Position numbers and translations under genes: made by a program | Shown here: positions 1-9,720 of the stretch, one piece after another | How the letters are laid out: the number at the start of each line of letters is the position of its first letter | Position numbering within the stretch: the stretch's first letter is position 1 | NCBI GenBank assembly: GCA_028289605.1 | Contig: JANQON010000012.1 | Location: 62,001-126,000, forward strand | Length of the DNA: 64,000 nt | From: Hyphococcus sp. | GTDB lineage: Bacteria; Pseudomonadota; Alphaproteobacteria; Caulobacterales; Parvularculaceae | Direction: 5' to 3' | The notes under the pieces: model-generated | What the model was told of the DNA's origin: nothing | Databases searched by the model: none | The model's input: the letters and a program-made list of their open reading frames with translations, nothing else

Positions 1-2037
1 GCAGGCCGCCTCGTCGATATTGGCGAGCGATTCTTCCCGCATCTCTTCAACGGACTTGCCGTCGCCCTCGCCGGCCGGTGCGCCGGACCCGCCCGCCTCT
101 TCGAAGATGCCGTCAATACGCCGCTGGGCTATTGGGTGATAACCGGGCCGCGCGCGGGCGTAGATGTCCTGGGCCCAACCGAGACGGTCATTGTCGACCA
201 GCGCCTGGTAAAGCCGGTAGATAAACTTGCCGCGGCCGACATTGAGCAAGAATGCTTCCAGCGCCGCATCCGCCGGTTCATAGCCGCCTTTGATCGCCTG
301 CATGTACCAGGCATACGCGATTTCCGCATTCTGGGCGCCGGTGAACGCGAACGCATCGTCGAGCGCTGAAAACTGTTCCGTGGAAAGATCATCGGGCAGC
401 GTGTTGACGAAGTGCAGCCATTCATGGGTTGTCCATGCGTCCGTTTCGATCTCTGACGCCTCAACATCCCCGTCGAGCCAATCGTCCTGGACCCGCGAAA
501 TCCGCTTAAACGCGTCGGATTTCGGAACCGGCAGCGTGTCTGGCAGGCCCGGTTCGTAAATCCAGGCGTTGATTTCGGCTTTGGTCACCGCATCGGGATT
601 CGACGCCCATAACTTGTCTTCGAAATAGGCGAGAAAATCCTCCGTGACGATCGACTTGAAAGCGAACTCCGCGAAATACTCACGCAGAAACGCGTCAAAC
701 ACGTCCCGGCCGAAGCGTTCCTCCAAAAACTTCAGGAAGAACATGCCGCCGGCGTAAGACACCTGACTGAAGGCGTCGTCCGGATGGCCCAAATCCTCCG
801 GCATTTTGAAGGCGGTGAGCTCGGGGCGCTCGGCTTCGGCGACGTCGCGTTTCAGGCTCTCAAGATCGAGCGCACGCTCCATGACGGCGCGATCCTCGCC
901 GTAGAGCGCTTCCATCACTCGGTTTTCGACATAGGACGTAAAGCCCTCGTTGAGCCAGGCGTCGCGCCAGGTCGCGTTCGTTACGAGATTGCCCGACCAT
1001 GAATGGGCGAGCTCGTGAGCGACCACGTTGGTCAGGCTCTTGTCTCCGGCGACCAGCGTCGGCGTCAGGAAAGACAGCCGCGGATTTTCCATGCCGCCGA
1101 AAGGAAAGCTCGGCGGCAACACGATCATGTCGTAGCGGCCCCATTCATAAGGCCCGTAGAGCTCGGTGATCGCGTCTTCCATCAGCGGCGTATCGGCGAA
1201 TTCTTCAGCCGACGCGTCCAGAATATATTGCTCCGCATAGACGCCGATATGATCGTTGATCGCCTTGAAGCCGATATCGCCGATCGCGATGGCGATGAGA
1301 TAGGAAGGAATCGGTTGCGGCATGGCGAAGGAATAGTCGCCGTCGCGTTCCCCGTCCGGATCCTGTTCCGCGCCCATGACCGCCAATAGTTCGGGCGGCG
1401 TGGTGATGCGCGCCGAATACGTCATGCGCACCGCCGGCGTATCCTGCAGGGGCGCAAAGCTGCGCGCGAGCAGCGGCTGGAACTGACTGAAGAGATAGGG
1501 ATGATCCTTGCCCGCGGTCTGTTCTGGCGACAGCCATTGCAGGCCCTCCGCTTCCGGACTTGTCGAATAGGTAACGCGCACCCGGTCCGGCTTTTCTTCC
1601 AGGGAAACGGTGAGCGGCGCGCCCAGGGTTTCGTCGTTTTCGCCGATTGCAAAGTCGATGGGAGACCATTCGCCGTTGTTCCAACCATCGACGGCGGCGA
1701 TAGACAGATCGTCCGTATCAAGAATGAGCGCTTCGGCGTTGGGTTCGAGATATTCGATGTCGAGGATCGCGGCGCCGGAGAATGTTTTGGCGTCGAAATT
1801 CGCGGCGAGATCGAACGCGGCGTGCTTAACCCGCGCTTCGTTGTAATTGGCGTAGGTGAACTTGTCCTTGGGCGGCGCCGACGGCGCATCAAACACCGCT
1901 TCTCGCTCGGCGCCCTCTTCTTCTTCCGACATTTCCTCAAATGACGCCGGGGCCGTCTCTTCGCCCGCGCGGTTCTCTCCGGAACAGGCGCTGAGCGCGC
2001 CAAACGTTAATGTTAAGGCGACTAGTCCGTTGCGCAT
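1..2037 (-). CDS. M1 family metallopeptidase, lipoprotein (3' end outside window)
   Basis: Zinc aminopeptidase of the M1 family, closest in pattern to leukotriene A4 hydrolase-like enzymes, trimming peptides at the cell envelope. 679 codons are in the window and the frame is still open at base 1. The substrate motif GGMEN is at residues 314-318; the zinc site HELAH is at 341-345 with the third ligand Glu at 364, which is exact HExxH-x18-E spacing. The N-terminus is a lipoprotein signal ending LSAC, with Cys18 as the lipidation site. The start is an ATG directly before this signal. The next minus-strand gene upstream is another peptidase (M16). Confidence 0.9.
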   Translation of the reverse strand, partial: MRNGLVALTLTFGALSACSGENRAGEETAPASFEEMSEEEEGAEREAVFDAPSAPPKDKFTYANYNEARVKHAAFDLAANFDAKTFSGAAILDIEYLEPNAEALILDTDDLSIAAVDGWNNGEWSPIDFAIGENDETLGAPLTVSLEEKPDRVRVTYSTSPEAEGLQWLSPEQTAGKDHPYLFSQFQPLLARSFAPLQDTPAVRMTYSARITTPPELLAVMGAEQDPDGERDGDYSFAMPQPIPSYLIAIAIGDIGFKAINDHIGVYAEQYILDASAEEFADTPLMEDAITELYGPYEWGRYDMIVLPPSFPFGGMENPRLSFLTPTLVAGDKSLTNVVAHELAHSWSGNLVTNATWRDAWLNEGFTSYVENRVMEALYGEDRAVMERALDLESLKRDVAEAERPELTAFKMPEDLGHPDDAFSQVSYAGGMFFLKFLEERFGRDVFDAFLREYFAEFAFKSIVTEDFLAYFEDKLWASNPDAVTKAEINAWIYEPGLPDTLPVPKSDAFKRISRVQDDWLDGDVEASEIETDAWTTHEWLHFVNTLPDDLSTEQFSALDDAFAFTGAQNAEIAYAWYMQAIKGGYEPADAALEAFLLNVGRGKFIYRLYQALVDNDRLGWAQDIYARARPGYHPIAQRRIDGIFEEAGGSGAPAGEGDGKSVEEMREESLANIDEAAC

Positions 2038-2114
2038 GGATTTACTTCCTGATTTCAGGACGCTTCCCTGTTTATCTGCGACCCTAGCCCGGCTCTCCCG
2101 CCCCTGCCAAGTTG

Positions 2115-3365
2115 CTAAATGGCAAGCGACTCGACGGCTTTTTCAACGTCGCCAGGGCCAACCATGGATATGGCCGCCGGACCGCCCAACGCTCGCTCGG
2201 CGCAACGGGCGATATCGCCGCTTGAGACGCCCTCCAGACGCCGGGTGATCTCTTCGGCGGACATGATGTGGTTGTCCCGGAAAAGCTGTCCGACGGCGCT
2301 TTCGATGCGGGCGGCCGGACTTTCCAGGGCCATCAGCATCGAGGCGCGCAACATCGATTTGGCGCGGGCTAACTCCTCGTCGCCGGTATTATCGACAAGG
2401 TCTTTGATCTCTTCGCGGAAGGCGACAGCGATGGCGGGGATTTCGCTCGCATCCGCGCCGGCGTAACAGCCGACAAGACCGCAATCATCGTAGCTGTCGG
2501 AAAACGCGTATACGGAATAGGCGAGCCCTTCTCGCTCTCGGACGCGCTGGAAGAGACGCGACGACATGCCTCCGCCGAGCACTTCTGCAAAGACGCGTGC
2601 GGCGAAGAAATCGTCGTCGCGGGAGGAGACGCCGGGAAACGCCACCGCCAGATGCGTTTGTTCGATGTCGCGGGTATCGGCGCGCACGCCCCCCTTGAAG
2701 ACAGGCCGCGTGCGCTCATTTCTGTCTTCGGTTTCGGCGAGCGAACCGAATGCGTCCTCGACGCCCTTCATAAACGCATCCGCATCGACTTTGCCAGCGA
2801 CGGCGACAATCATTTCAGACGGCTGGTAACCGCGTTTCATGAATGCGCGCAGCGTGTCTGTTGAATGACCACGAACAGTCGCAGGCGTGCCGAGGATGGG
2901 TCTCGCGAGCGGGTGACCGTCCCAGGCGAGCGCCTGAAGGGTCTCGAAGACAACATCATCAGGCGTGTCGGCCGCCTCCCCGATTTCCTGGATAACGACC
3001 TCTTTTTCGCGGGCGAATTCTCCCTCGTCAAAAAGCGGGCGCAACAGAATATCGCTCAAAATGTCGAGGCCGAGGGGAATGTCGTCCTTTAGCAGCCGCA
3101 CGTAATATCCGGTGCGCTGATGACTGGTCGCGGCGTTGAGATAACCGCCGACCGCCTCGATCTCTTCGGCGATATCGCGAGCGGATCGGGTAGTCGTGCC
3201 CTTGAACGCCATATGCTCAAGCAGATGCGCAATCCCGTGCTCGTTCTCCCGCTCGTCAGCCGACCCCGCGCTCGCCCACACGCCGATGGCGGCGGAGGCA
3301 AGGCTTGGCATCGGGTCAACAAATACGCGCAGACCGTTTGGAAGGGTGTGGATTGAAGTGTTCAT
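2115..3365 (-). CDS. M16 family zinc peptidase (processing-peptidase-like)
   Basis: Insulinase/pitrilysin-family protease resembling the beta subunit of mitochondrial processing peptidase, 416 aa, typical of the bacterial single-subunit forms. The inverted zinc motif HLLEH is at residues 47-51, and the third ligand Glu127 has the family spacing of 76 residues from the first motif His (His51 to Glu127). A second, inactive M16 half follows. There is no signal peptide, so it is probably cytoplasmic. It lies 77 bp upstream of the M1 peptidase on the same strand and may be co-transcribed. In alphaproteobacteria this gene commonly sits beside thrC, which is the next gene here. Confidence 0.92.
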   Translation of the reverse strand: MNTSIHTLPNGLRVFVDPMPSLASAAIGVWASAGSADERENEHGIAHLLEHMAFKGTTTRSARDIAEEIEAVGGYLNAATSHQRTGYYVRLLKDDIPLGLDILSDILLRPLFDEGEFAREKEVVIQEIGEAADTPDDVVFETLQALAWDGHPLARPILGTPATVRGHSTDTLRAFMKRGYQPSEMIVAVAGKVDADAFMKGVEDAFGSLAETEDRNERTRPVFKGGVRADTRDIEQTHLAVAFPGVSSRDDDFFAARVFAEVLGGGMSSRLFQRVREREGLAYSVYAFSDSYDDCGLVGCYAGADASEIPAIAVAFREEIKDLVDNTGDEELARAKSMLRASMLMALESPAARIESAVGQLFRDNHIMSAEEITRRLEGVSSGDIARCAERALGGPAAISMVGPGDVEKAVESLAI

Positions 3366-3396
3366 AAGGCAGGATTTCTTAGATCAATTTTCTAAC

Positions 3397-3502
3397 CCGC
3401 TCACTCCCGCGAAAGCGGGAGTCCACCAAAGAAATGGATTCCCGCTCTTCACCCTGAGGAGCCGCCGCAAGGCCGCGTCTCGAAGGGCGCGGGAATGAGC
3501 GG
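3397..3502. repeat. Miniature interspersed repeat, CCGCTCA/TGAGCGG family, copy 1
   Basis: About 106 bp bounded by inverted ends CCGCTCACTCCC (left) and GGGAATGAGCGG (right, one mismatch). The left arm contains its own hairpin, CCCGCGAAAGCGGG. It fills most of the gap between thrC and the M16 gene. Two more copies with the same ends lie at 6523-6648 and 31075-31176. Confidence 0.75.
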
Positions 3503-3538
3503 ATTAATGTGTTGAACTTCAAAGATGGACACTTTCCC

Positions 3539-4936
3539 CTATCCGAACCGTTCAACAATAATCGCCGCAACCGCAGCCGGCTCCGCCGGCGCGTGCGCAA
3601 TGAACTCAGGCCGTTCAAAGAGATCGGCGTAAGCAGGCGGCAGCGCCGGCGTCTCGCCCGTCGCCGCCGCAACGGCGTCCGGAAACTTCGCGGGGTGCGC
3701 CGTGGACAGCGTCACTACGCGTCCGGAGAGCGCACCGTCTTCACGCAGGGCCTTGGCGGCGACCCGCGCAACCGCTGTATGAGGATCGATCAGCGTCCCG
3801 TTTGCCTCAAAATGCGCGCGCATCTCCGCAGCGGTCGCCGTCTCATCTGCAGCATATGAGACAAAATCCTTTTGCATGAATTCCAGCGCCGAAGGCGGCA
3901 CGGTCATGCCCCGGGTTTTCGAGAACTTGTCCATCAGCGCGCGCGTCGCGGCGCCGTCGCGGCCGAGGGCGTCGAACAGCAACCGTTCGAAGTTGGACGC
4001 GACCTGAATATCCATGGAGGGCGACATGGTGGGCGCCACCCCTGTCGGGCGATACTCACCGGTCGTCAGCACCCGGTGCAAAATATCGTTGGCGTTGGTG
4101 GCGACCCCGAGCCGGCCGACATTCAGTCCCATTTTCTTGGCGACGTAGCCGGCGAAGACGTCGCCGAAATTGCCGGTGGGCACGACGAAGTGGATCGGCT
4201 CGTCCGGCGCGCCCAGCGCGGCCGCCGCGGTGAAATAATAGACCGTCTGCGCCGCCAGTCGCGCCCAGTTGATGGAGTTGACGCCTGAAAGGCGCACCCT
4301 GTCGACAAAGGCGCGATCTGCGAAAAGCGATTTCACGATCGCCTGGCAATCATCGAAGTCGCCCTTGACCGCGATGTTCATGACGTTTGGCGCCTCGACG
4401 GTCGTCATCATCCGCCGCTGCACCTCCGTCACTCTGCCTTCCGGATGCAGCACGACGATGTCGACATGATCGCACGGCGCCAACGCGTGAATCGCCGCTG
4501 CGCCGGTGTCCCCTGATGTCGCTGCAATGATCGTCAGGCGCTCGCCCCGCCGCGCCAGCACCCTATCAAACAGCCGGCCGAGGATCTGCATCGCGAAGTC
4601 TTTAAAGGCGAGCGTCGGTCCATGATAGAGTTCGAGAATCCAGTCTTCGTCGCCGACCTGCGTCAGCGGCGCTGTCTCTTCATGCTCGAATGACGCATAG
4701 GCTTCATCGGCCAGACGCAACAGGGCATCGCGGGAAAAGGCGTCTCCCGTAAAGGCGGCCAGAACGTCGGCGGCGACTGCTGCGTATGGGGCGCCGGCGT
4801 AACCGGCGATCTCGCCCGCGCTCGCCTGCGGCCAGGCTTTGGGCAGATACAACCCGCCGTCCGGCGCCAAGCCGGCCGTTAACACCGTCTCAAAGTCAGC
4901 ATCGCGAGCCCGCCCGCGCGTTGTCAGATACGTCAT
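3539..4936 (-). CDS. thrC: Threonine synthase
   Basis: PLP enzyme converting O-phosphohomoserine to threonine, the last step of threonine synthesis. 465 aa from the chosen ATG (protein begins MTYLTTRG); an in-frame start 42 bp upstream would overlap the neighbouring gene and add residues without family likeness. The PLP lysine is Lys112 in HGPTLAFKDFA. A phosphate-binding SGDTGAAA loop follows. The N-terminus MTYLTTRGRA is typical of the long proteobacterial type. The upstream SMP-30 gene ends 14 bp away on the same strand, so the two may share a transcript. Confidence 0.96.
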   Translation of the reverse strand: MTYLTTRGRARDADFETVLTAGLAPDGGLYLPKAWPQASAGEIAGYAGAPYAAVAADVLAAFTGDAFSRDALLRLADEAYASFEHEETAPLTQVGDEDWILELYHGPTLAFKDFAMQILGRLFDRVLARRGERLTIIAATSGDTGAAAIHALAPCDHVDIVVLHPEGRVTEVQRRMMTTVEAPNVMNIAVKGDFDDCQAIVKSLFADRAFVDRVRLSGVNSINWARLAAQTVYYFTAAAALGAPDEPIHFVVPTGNFGDVFAGYVAKKMGLNVGRLGVATNANDILHRVLTTGEYRPTGVAPTMSPSMDIQVASNFERLLFDALGRDGAATRALMDKFSKTRGMTVPPSALEFMQKDFVSYAADETATAAEMRAHFEANGTLIDPHTAVARVAAKALREDGALSGRVVTLSTAHPAKFPDAVAAATGETPALPPAYADLFERPEFIAHAPAEPAAVAAIIVERFG

Positions 4937-4950
4937 GGAGGCGGTTTGGC

Positions 4951-5988
4951 CTAAAACGTCCCGGCGGGCAAATCGCACAGCAGGAATTTGTTCTCATAGA
5001 GCGCGCCGATCATCAGCGTACTCCCAAGGCGGGCCGCAGCGCTTGATCCGGACAACTCCGAGCCGTCGTCCCGATAGATGGTTTCAATGAGCCCCTCGCC
5101 GTTCAGGCGCATCACCGACGACGGCGCCGTGGCGCCCGGATCGCGCGCATGCAGCGGCATGGCGAGGGGCTTTGGCAGGCCGCCGATCCAAACGGCGCCG
5201 TCTTCATCGACGCCAAGATTGTCCGGCGCCGCCGGCGCGGGGATCGTTGCCGAGAGACTAAGGGCGCCGGTCTCCGGGTCGCGGTCGAATACCTTCACCG
5301 CCAGCCCCGACGTCTCGGCGACATAGAGCGCATTCCCTTCGGGACTGAGCGCAAGGCCGTTCGCAAAGCGCAATCCCGCCGCGGCGACTCGCCAGGAAAC
5401 GCCGTCATGGAAAAGCACTTCGCCCAGCGCCGCACGTGTCAGGAAGTTGAGCTCCGCTGCAAACCCGGTGCGGCCCGATTTGGCGTCATTGGTCACGTAA
5501 AATGACCGCGGGCCCGTCGCCACCACGTTATTTGGGCTGGTCATGCGCCGTTCGACGAACGTCTCGAGATGCGTCAGCCCGCCGTCTTCGGCGACATCAA
5601 ACAATTCCACTGAGCTGGCCGCTTCGTTCACCACGAACAGTCGGCGACGATCGCCCTCTTCATAATAGTCGAGACCGAGCGGGCGAAACGCCGCCGGAAC
5701 CCCGCCAGTCATGTCGCGCCAGCCGCCGGCGGCGAGCGGATCGGCGGGATCGACAAGGTGGATCGCACCGCGCGCATTGTCGGCGCGCCGATCGAGAGAC
5801 GATACGAAAGCCAAACCGCGCCCGCGGTCGACGGCGATGTCCTCGGGACCGGCGACGCCCGTTACCGGGGCGCAGCGTCCGGGAAAGGTCCTGTCGACGT
5901 CGGCAAAGTGGTTAAATGTGTCCAGAACATGCCATGCAGCAGCGCCGAACAGGCCGGCGATCACGAGAAATACGGCGACGAAACGCAT
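4951..5988 (-). CDS. SMP-30/paraoxonase-like beta-propeller protein
   Basis: 345 aa with one N-terminal hydrophobic segment (residues 3-20), so probably membrane-anchored or exported. The remainder has beta-propeller repeats like arylesterase/gluconolactonase enzymes: a PEDIAVD element near residue 48, and an SPNNVVATG...FYVTND element that matches the calcium-binding region of paraoxonases. A lactonase or esterase role is inferred from the family; the substrate is unknown. It lies immediately upstream of thrC, with no functional link evident. Confidence 0.8.
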   Translation of the reverse strand: MRFVAVFLVIAGLFGAAAWHVLDTFNHFADVDRTFPGRCAPVTGVAGPEDIAVDRGRGLAFVSSLDRRADNARGAIHLVDPADPLAAGGWRDMTGGVPAAFRPLGLDYYEEGDRRRLFVVNEAASSVELFDVAEDGGLTHLETFVERRMTSPNNVVATGPRSFYVTNDAKSGRTGFAAELNFLTRAALGEVLFHDGVSWRVAAAGLRFANGLALSPEGNALYVAETSGLAVKVFDRDPETGALSLSATIPAPAAPDNLGVDEDGAVWIGGLPKPLAMPLHARDPGATAPSSVMRLNGEGLIETIYRDDGSELSGSSAAARLGSTLMIGALYENKFLLCDLPAGTF

Positions 5989-6182
5989 GAACGGTCAAAT
6001 ATCGCGAGTGCTGAAAAACGGCCAAAACGCTGAAGCGAAACCTTAACAGCGCGTCATCGTCAGGACCAGTCAAGAAATGGCGGGCGTCGGGGTTGAAACC
6101 GCCCAAACTTGCGCGTATACGCCGCCGCTCACCTAGTTTTGACGAAGACAGCCGCCGCAAGGCGCCCAAGGACGCGAACGCG

Positions 6183-6407
6183 ATGAAAAAAGACATTCAT
6201 CCTGAATATCACACGATCAAGGTCGTGATGACCGACGGCACATCGTTTGAGACGCGCTCCACCTATGGCGAGCCGGGCGCGACCTTGAACCTCGATATCG
6301 ATCCGACGAGCCACCCGGCCTGGACCGGCGGCCCGCAGCGTCTGTCCGAGCGCGGCCGCGTTTCGAAGTTCAACCAGAAGTTCGGCGCCTTCGGCCTGAA
6401 GAAGTAA
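6183..6407 (+). CDS. rpmE: 50S ribosomal protein L31
   Basis: 74-aa ribosomal protein L31 of the large subunit. It begins [10 protein letters not shown] and contains SHPAWTGG and RVSKFNQKF. The CxxC zinc ligands of classical L31 are absent, as is usual in alphaproteobacteria. The start was chosen at the conserved MKKDIHP; upstream in-frame codons are not family-like. A strong rho-independent terminator follows within 60 bp, so this is probably a single-gene transcript. Confidence 0.97.
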   Translation: MKKDIHPEYHTIKVVMTDGTSFETRSTYGEPGATLNLDIDPTSHPAWTGGPQRLSERGRVSKFNQKFGAFGLKK

Positions 6408-6437
6408 AGCGCGCAGGACAGCGATTTCGCAGACAAG

Positions 6438-6463
6438 AGCGGGCCTTAGGGCCCGCTTTTTTG
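6438..6463 (+). terminator. Rho-independent terminator of rpmE
   Basis: An 8-bp perfect stem (AGCGGGCC / GGCCCGCT) with a TTAG loop is followed directly by six T residues. It lies about 30 bp past the rpmE stop codon. Confidence 0.9.
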
Positions 6464-6522
6464 TTGTCTTGAAAATCTTGAACGGCTGATGCTTGATCTC
6501 GTCTGGCTTTGGCAAAGCATCT

Positions 6523-6648
6523 ATCCGCTCATCCCGGCCCCCGGATCCGGCCAACGGCCGGTCCGAGGATAAACTGCGGCCGGGACCTCCAGACGCAAAC
6601 TCCGGAATGTGTTTCATGAGACCCCGGCCTTCGCCGGGGTGAGCGGAT
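6523..6648. repeat. Miniature interspersed repeat, CCGCTCA/TGAGCGG family, copy 2
   Basis: About 126 bp between perfect 9-bp inverted ends ATCCGCTCA and TGAGCGGAT. It has internal hairpins (for example CCCCGGCCTTCGCCGGGG near the right end) and sits between rpmE and the RcdA-like gene. The core differs from copies 1 and 3 but the ends match. Confidence 0.7.
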
Positions 6649-6674
6649 GGGTATTTGCTGAGGTAGGCCCCAGA

Positions 6675-7175
6675 TCAGCCGCGGCCGAACGCCTCCATCA
6701 GCGCGCGCTGTTGCAAGGCGACGTCGCCGCCGCTTTCTTCGCCTGCTTCCGGCTTGAATATATCCGCATCGAGCCGTGCAATCCGTCCGTAAAGCTGGCC
6801 CGCGTTTTCGATCAGCATCAGGAGTTTTTCAGGAAGGCCGGACAAGTCATAGTCTTCGCCGCCGCCCGCCGCCTCGAGCCGGTATTTCGGCTCAGCCGCC
6901 TCGGCGAGGGCCATTTCGTTCTCGCGCACGGCCCGGAGAACCAGCAGCCAGGAGGCGATCTGCATCAGCTGGGTCGTCAGGCGCATCGATGCGCCGGCGT
7001 AGGACATCGCTGAGTCCCGGGTTAACGCTTTTGACGCCGCGCGCCCCTCCCCATCGAGATAGGACGCGGTTTCCTCAACCAGCGCCATGCCTTCGCGAAA
7101 TGTACGCGCGAAAAGCGCCGACTGTACAAACGCCGCCGCCCCGGCGTTCGCGTTTTCTGATGCTCTTAAAGCCAT
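6675..7175 (-). CDS. DUF1465 family protein, RcdA-like
   Basis: 166-aa, mostly helical protein matching the DUF1465 family, which to my knowledge includes RcdA, the Caulobacter adaptor that helps deliver CtrA to ClpXP. Visible hallmarks are FREGMALVEETASYLDG, then SMRLTTQLMQIASWLL and an acidic C-terminal tail. The ATG at 7175 was chosen because an AGGA ribosome site lies 9 nt upstream; an upstream in-frame ATG at 7250 lacks one. A role in cell-cycle proteolysis is inferred from family membership only. Confidence 0.75.
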   Translation of the reverse strand: MALRASENANAGAAAFVQSALFARTFREGMALVEETASYLDGEGRAASKALTRDSAMSYAGASMRLTTQLMQIASWLLVLRAVRENEMALAEAAEPKYRLEAAGGGEDYDLSGLPEKLLMLIENAGQLYGRIARLDADIFKPEAGEESGGDVALQQRALMEAFGRG

Positions 7176-7355
7176 ACCCGCTAATCCTGCCCTCTCTCGC
7201 ACCTTGCCGCCCCCGTCTGAGGCTTGCAAGCGCTCTTTCACCACCCCCATACGCCGTTTGGCGCTTGATCGGATGAGAGCAAGACCTGCGCCAGCAACTA
7301 TAGGGCGAATGAGGCGGGCGCGCCCGGGCCGATGGTTGTCCGGCGCCCCCCGACG

Positions 7356-8309
7356 TCAGGATCCGGTCTTCAGGCGCCGGTAAATGATGCCCTGACCGCC
7401 GAGCTGAAGCCCCATGACGAAGAGCTGATAGGCGACTGAGGCGACGACGCCTAACACGGTCGCAAGGGCGCCGATAACAGCGAATGCGCCGCCGGACGGG
7501 AGGCCGGAGAGAAGATCGATAACCCCGATCACGATCTGAAACACAAATCCGATCACCATCAGCGCGAGCACGAGCAGGATGTAATATCCGAGCAGCGGCC
7601 AGAAGTTCCCGCTTGTCAGCCGAAACGCGCCGAGGAGCAGAAGCCGGTTTTCCGCCGCGGAACCGGCCGCGAACGGCGCCAGGCGAATGTTGACGAAAAT
7701 CATCGGGATGAGCGCCAGCAAGAATCCGACACCGAATAGGCCGATTGGCGCGATCGTTTCGCCAATTTGCGACGGATCAGGATCAGTCCCGGCGGCGGAC
7801 GATTCCGCAGCCAGACGAATGGCCTCCGGAACCGCGCTGAACGCCGCCCCAACGGAAACGCTCGTCATAGCCGACGCAACGAGCACAGCGATAAGAAAAA
7901 TGCCGTAGTTAATCACGCCCAGGATCAATTGCGCCAGAAACACGCGAACGGCCGGACCGTCCAGCCGCACATTAATCAAGCGGCCGTCGTCTTCACCGAG
8001 GATGACAAGGCGGAATACCGACGCCATAAACCCGGCCATGACGAGGCTGATGATAAGCGCGCCGGCGACCGCCAACGCGATGGCGACCAACCCCGGAACG
8101 CGAACGAACTGAGAAAACTGAAACAGTTCGGCCGGATCGTCCGCCGCCTCAAGCGCGGCGACGTCTATGATGGCGTAGAACAAACCCACTGCCAGGGCGA
8201 TCGCGATCAGCAACGGCGCCCAGCCGAAGCGGAACACCGCGCTCCACCGGTGCAGGGCGAATTGGAACGTCTCATTGAGCGTCTCGCCGACGGGAAACTT
8301 CACCTTCAT
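7356..8309 (-). CDS. Polytopic membrane protein, unknown function
   Basis: 317 aa with about six hydrophobic segments (first near residues 24-46, last near 275-300). I do not recognise a named family. The start is the ATG of MKVKFPVGETL; the open frame extends much further upstream but only as an antisense-like overlap with the next gene. It begins 35 bp after the stop of another membrane protein (8345-9637), which has a similar N-terminal layout (short cytoplasmic helix, then TM segments). The two probably form an operon. Confidence 0.75.
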   Translation of the reverse strand: MKVKFPVGETLNETFQFALHRWSAVFRFGWAPLLIAIALAVGLFYAIIDVAALEAADDPAELFQFSQFVRVPGLVAIALAVAGALIISLVMAGFMASVFRLVILGEDDGRLINVRLDGPAVRVFLAQLILGVINYGIFLIAVLVASAMTSVSVGAAFSAVPEAIRLAAESSAAGTDPDPSQIGETIAPIGLFGVGFLLALIPMIFVNIRLAPFAAGSAAENRLLLLGAFRLTSGNFWPLLGYYILLVLALMVIGFVFQIVIGVIDLLSGLPSGGAFAVIGALATVLGVVASVAYQLFVMGLQLGGQGIIYRRLKTGS

Positions 8310-8344
8310 GCCAGCATCTCCACGTTGCCTGCCACGACGCCCCG

Positions 8345-9637
8345 TTACACCGTTTCGAGGCTCTCGCGATAGAGCCGGCCGTAAAGACCGGCGACGACCC
8401 CGTAGCTGAAAAACGTCCAGAGGAAGTTCACGCCAATCTGGGTCAGATTCCAGATCCAGACAAAAAGCGGGCGAACCCAATCGCTTTTTGCGCCGCTGTT
8501 CACAAGGCGCGTAGACGCCTCCGTAGCCTGGAAGAGGACGTTCAGGGTCGACAGCACCGCCGGCAAAATGACGGCGTTGATGACAACGACGGCGGTGAGC
8601 AGAAAACCGCCGACCAGTATCAGAATGACCGGCAGGCGCAGGAGGTTCCAGCCGCGGGTCACGGCCAAGGTCGATCCGAGCCCCAGGGACCGGCGACACA
8701 CGGCGACGCCCGGCCACGGAAACAGCCGCAGGTTAAAATACGTCACCAGCATCGCCGCCAGGACCGAAAAAATGATGACGGCCTGAACCGGCGTGCCCTG
8801 AAGGCTCGTCTCACTCGCGCCGGCGCTCTGCGTGATCGATTGGACCGCAACGCCGCGCATCATGAAAAAGGCGGTTCCGGCGAGCGCGCCCGCGACAAAA
8901 AAGACGACCAGCGCCCGGGCGATCAGGCTGCCGCCCTCGCCCGCATTCGGCCGGTTTTCGGGATGAAAATGCAGTACGCCGATAAGCCATACGATCAATG
9001 CGAACGGCGCGGCCGCCGCAAGGGGAAGCGCCAGATCGAATATCCAGGCGGCGCCGCGCTCAATCACGCCCTGGCCTGCGGAAACGAGTTCAATCGTATG
9101 CAAACTGCTTGGATCGGGGAACGACGCCATGGTTTGCGACATGGCGTCGACAATCGCTTTCATCACGAAAAAGCTGGCGCCGGCGATGGGCGCGGCGACC
9201 ACGATCATCACGATCACGATGCTCGCAAATCCGGCGACGATGAAGCGCAGCTGGTCCGGACCAAACGGCAATCGAACAAGCCCCGGACCGGGCCGTTCGC
9301 CGAGACCAGCGTACCGGATCAAGGGCGCGATAAAGGACGAGAGAAGCACAAGCTTAAGGACAAAGTTGACGCTTGCGATCAGCGCCATTTGCCCTGGGGC
9401 GCTTGCCCATCCGCGTCCGGAAAACCGTGCGAAATATTGCTCCGCCTGAACGAAGGAACTGACGTCGGCGAAAGTGACCACGCGTCCTGCGATCACCGAC
9501 AGATAGGCGAACATGGTAGACATATCGACGATCAGCGTGAGCAGAACCGGGAGCCAGGCGACACGCGCAATCAGTTCAAGCCGGCGCGCGCCGAAATTCA
9601 GCGACTCGCCGATAACCGAAAACATTCGCAACGCCAT
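8345..9637 (-). CDS. Polytopic membrane protein, unknown function
   Basis: 430 aa with about seven to eight predicted membrane segments and no catalytic motif that I recognise. The ATG at 9637 has a GAGGGG ribosome site about 12 nt upstream; a GTG 24 bp further up is the alternative. It is the promoter-proximal gene of a two-gene minus-strand unit with 7356-8309, and divergent from trmFO, about 80 bp away. It could be a transporter or envelope scaffold, but nothing in the sequence decides. Confidence 0.75.
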   Translation of the reverse strand: MALRMFSVIGESLNFGARRLELIARVAWLPVLLTLIVDMSTMFAYLSVIAGRVVTFADVSSFVQAEQYFARFSGRGWASAPGQMALIASVNFVLKLVLLSSFIAPLIRYAGLGERPGPGLVRLPFGPDQLRFIVAGFASIVIVMIVVAAPIAGASFFVMKAIVDAMSQTMASFPDPSSLHTIELVSAGQGVIERGAAWIFDLALPLAAAAPFALIVWLIGVLHFHPENRPNAGEGGSLIARALVVFFVAGALAGTAFFMMRGVAVQSITQSAGASETSLQGTPVQAVIIFSVLAAMLVTYFNLRLFPWPGVAVCRRSLGLGSTLAVTRGWNLLRLPVILILVGGFLLTAVVVINAVILPAVLSTLNVLFQATEASTRLVNSGAKSDWVRPLFVWIWNLTQIGVNFLWTFFSYGVVAGLYGRLYRESLETV

Positions 9638-9720
9638 GACGCCCGTCAGCCCCTCATACACCCCGGCCTGCGACGCTACAGCCTTCTAAGCGGGGCCGCA
9701 ACGCGCTAAAAGCCCGCCTT

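Noticed and set aside
7176..7250. Longer start for the RcdA-like gene at 7250
   Set aside because: No ribosome site there, while AGGA sits nine nt before the ATG at 7175.
8840..9709. 289-codon plus-strand frame
   Set aside because: Antisense to a membrane-protein gene; hydrophilic shadow of hydrophobic codons.
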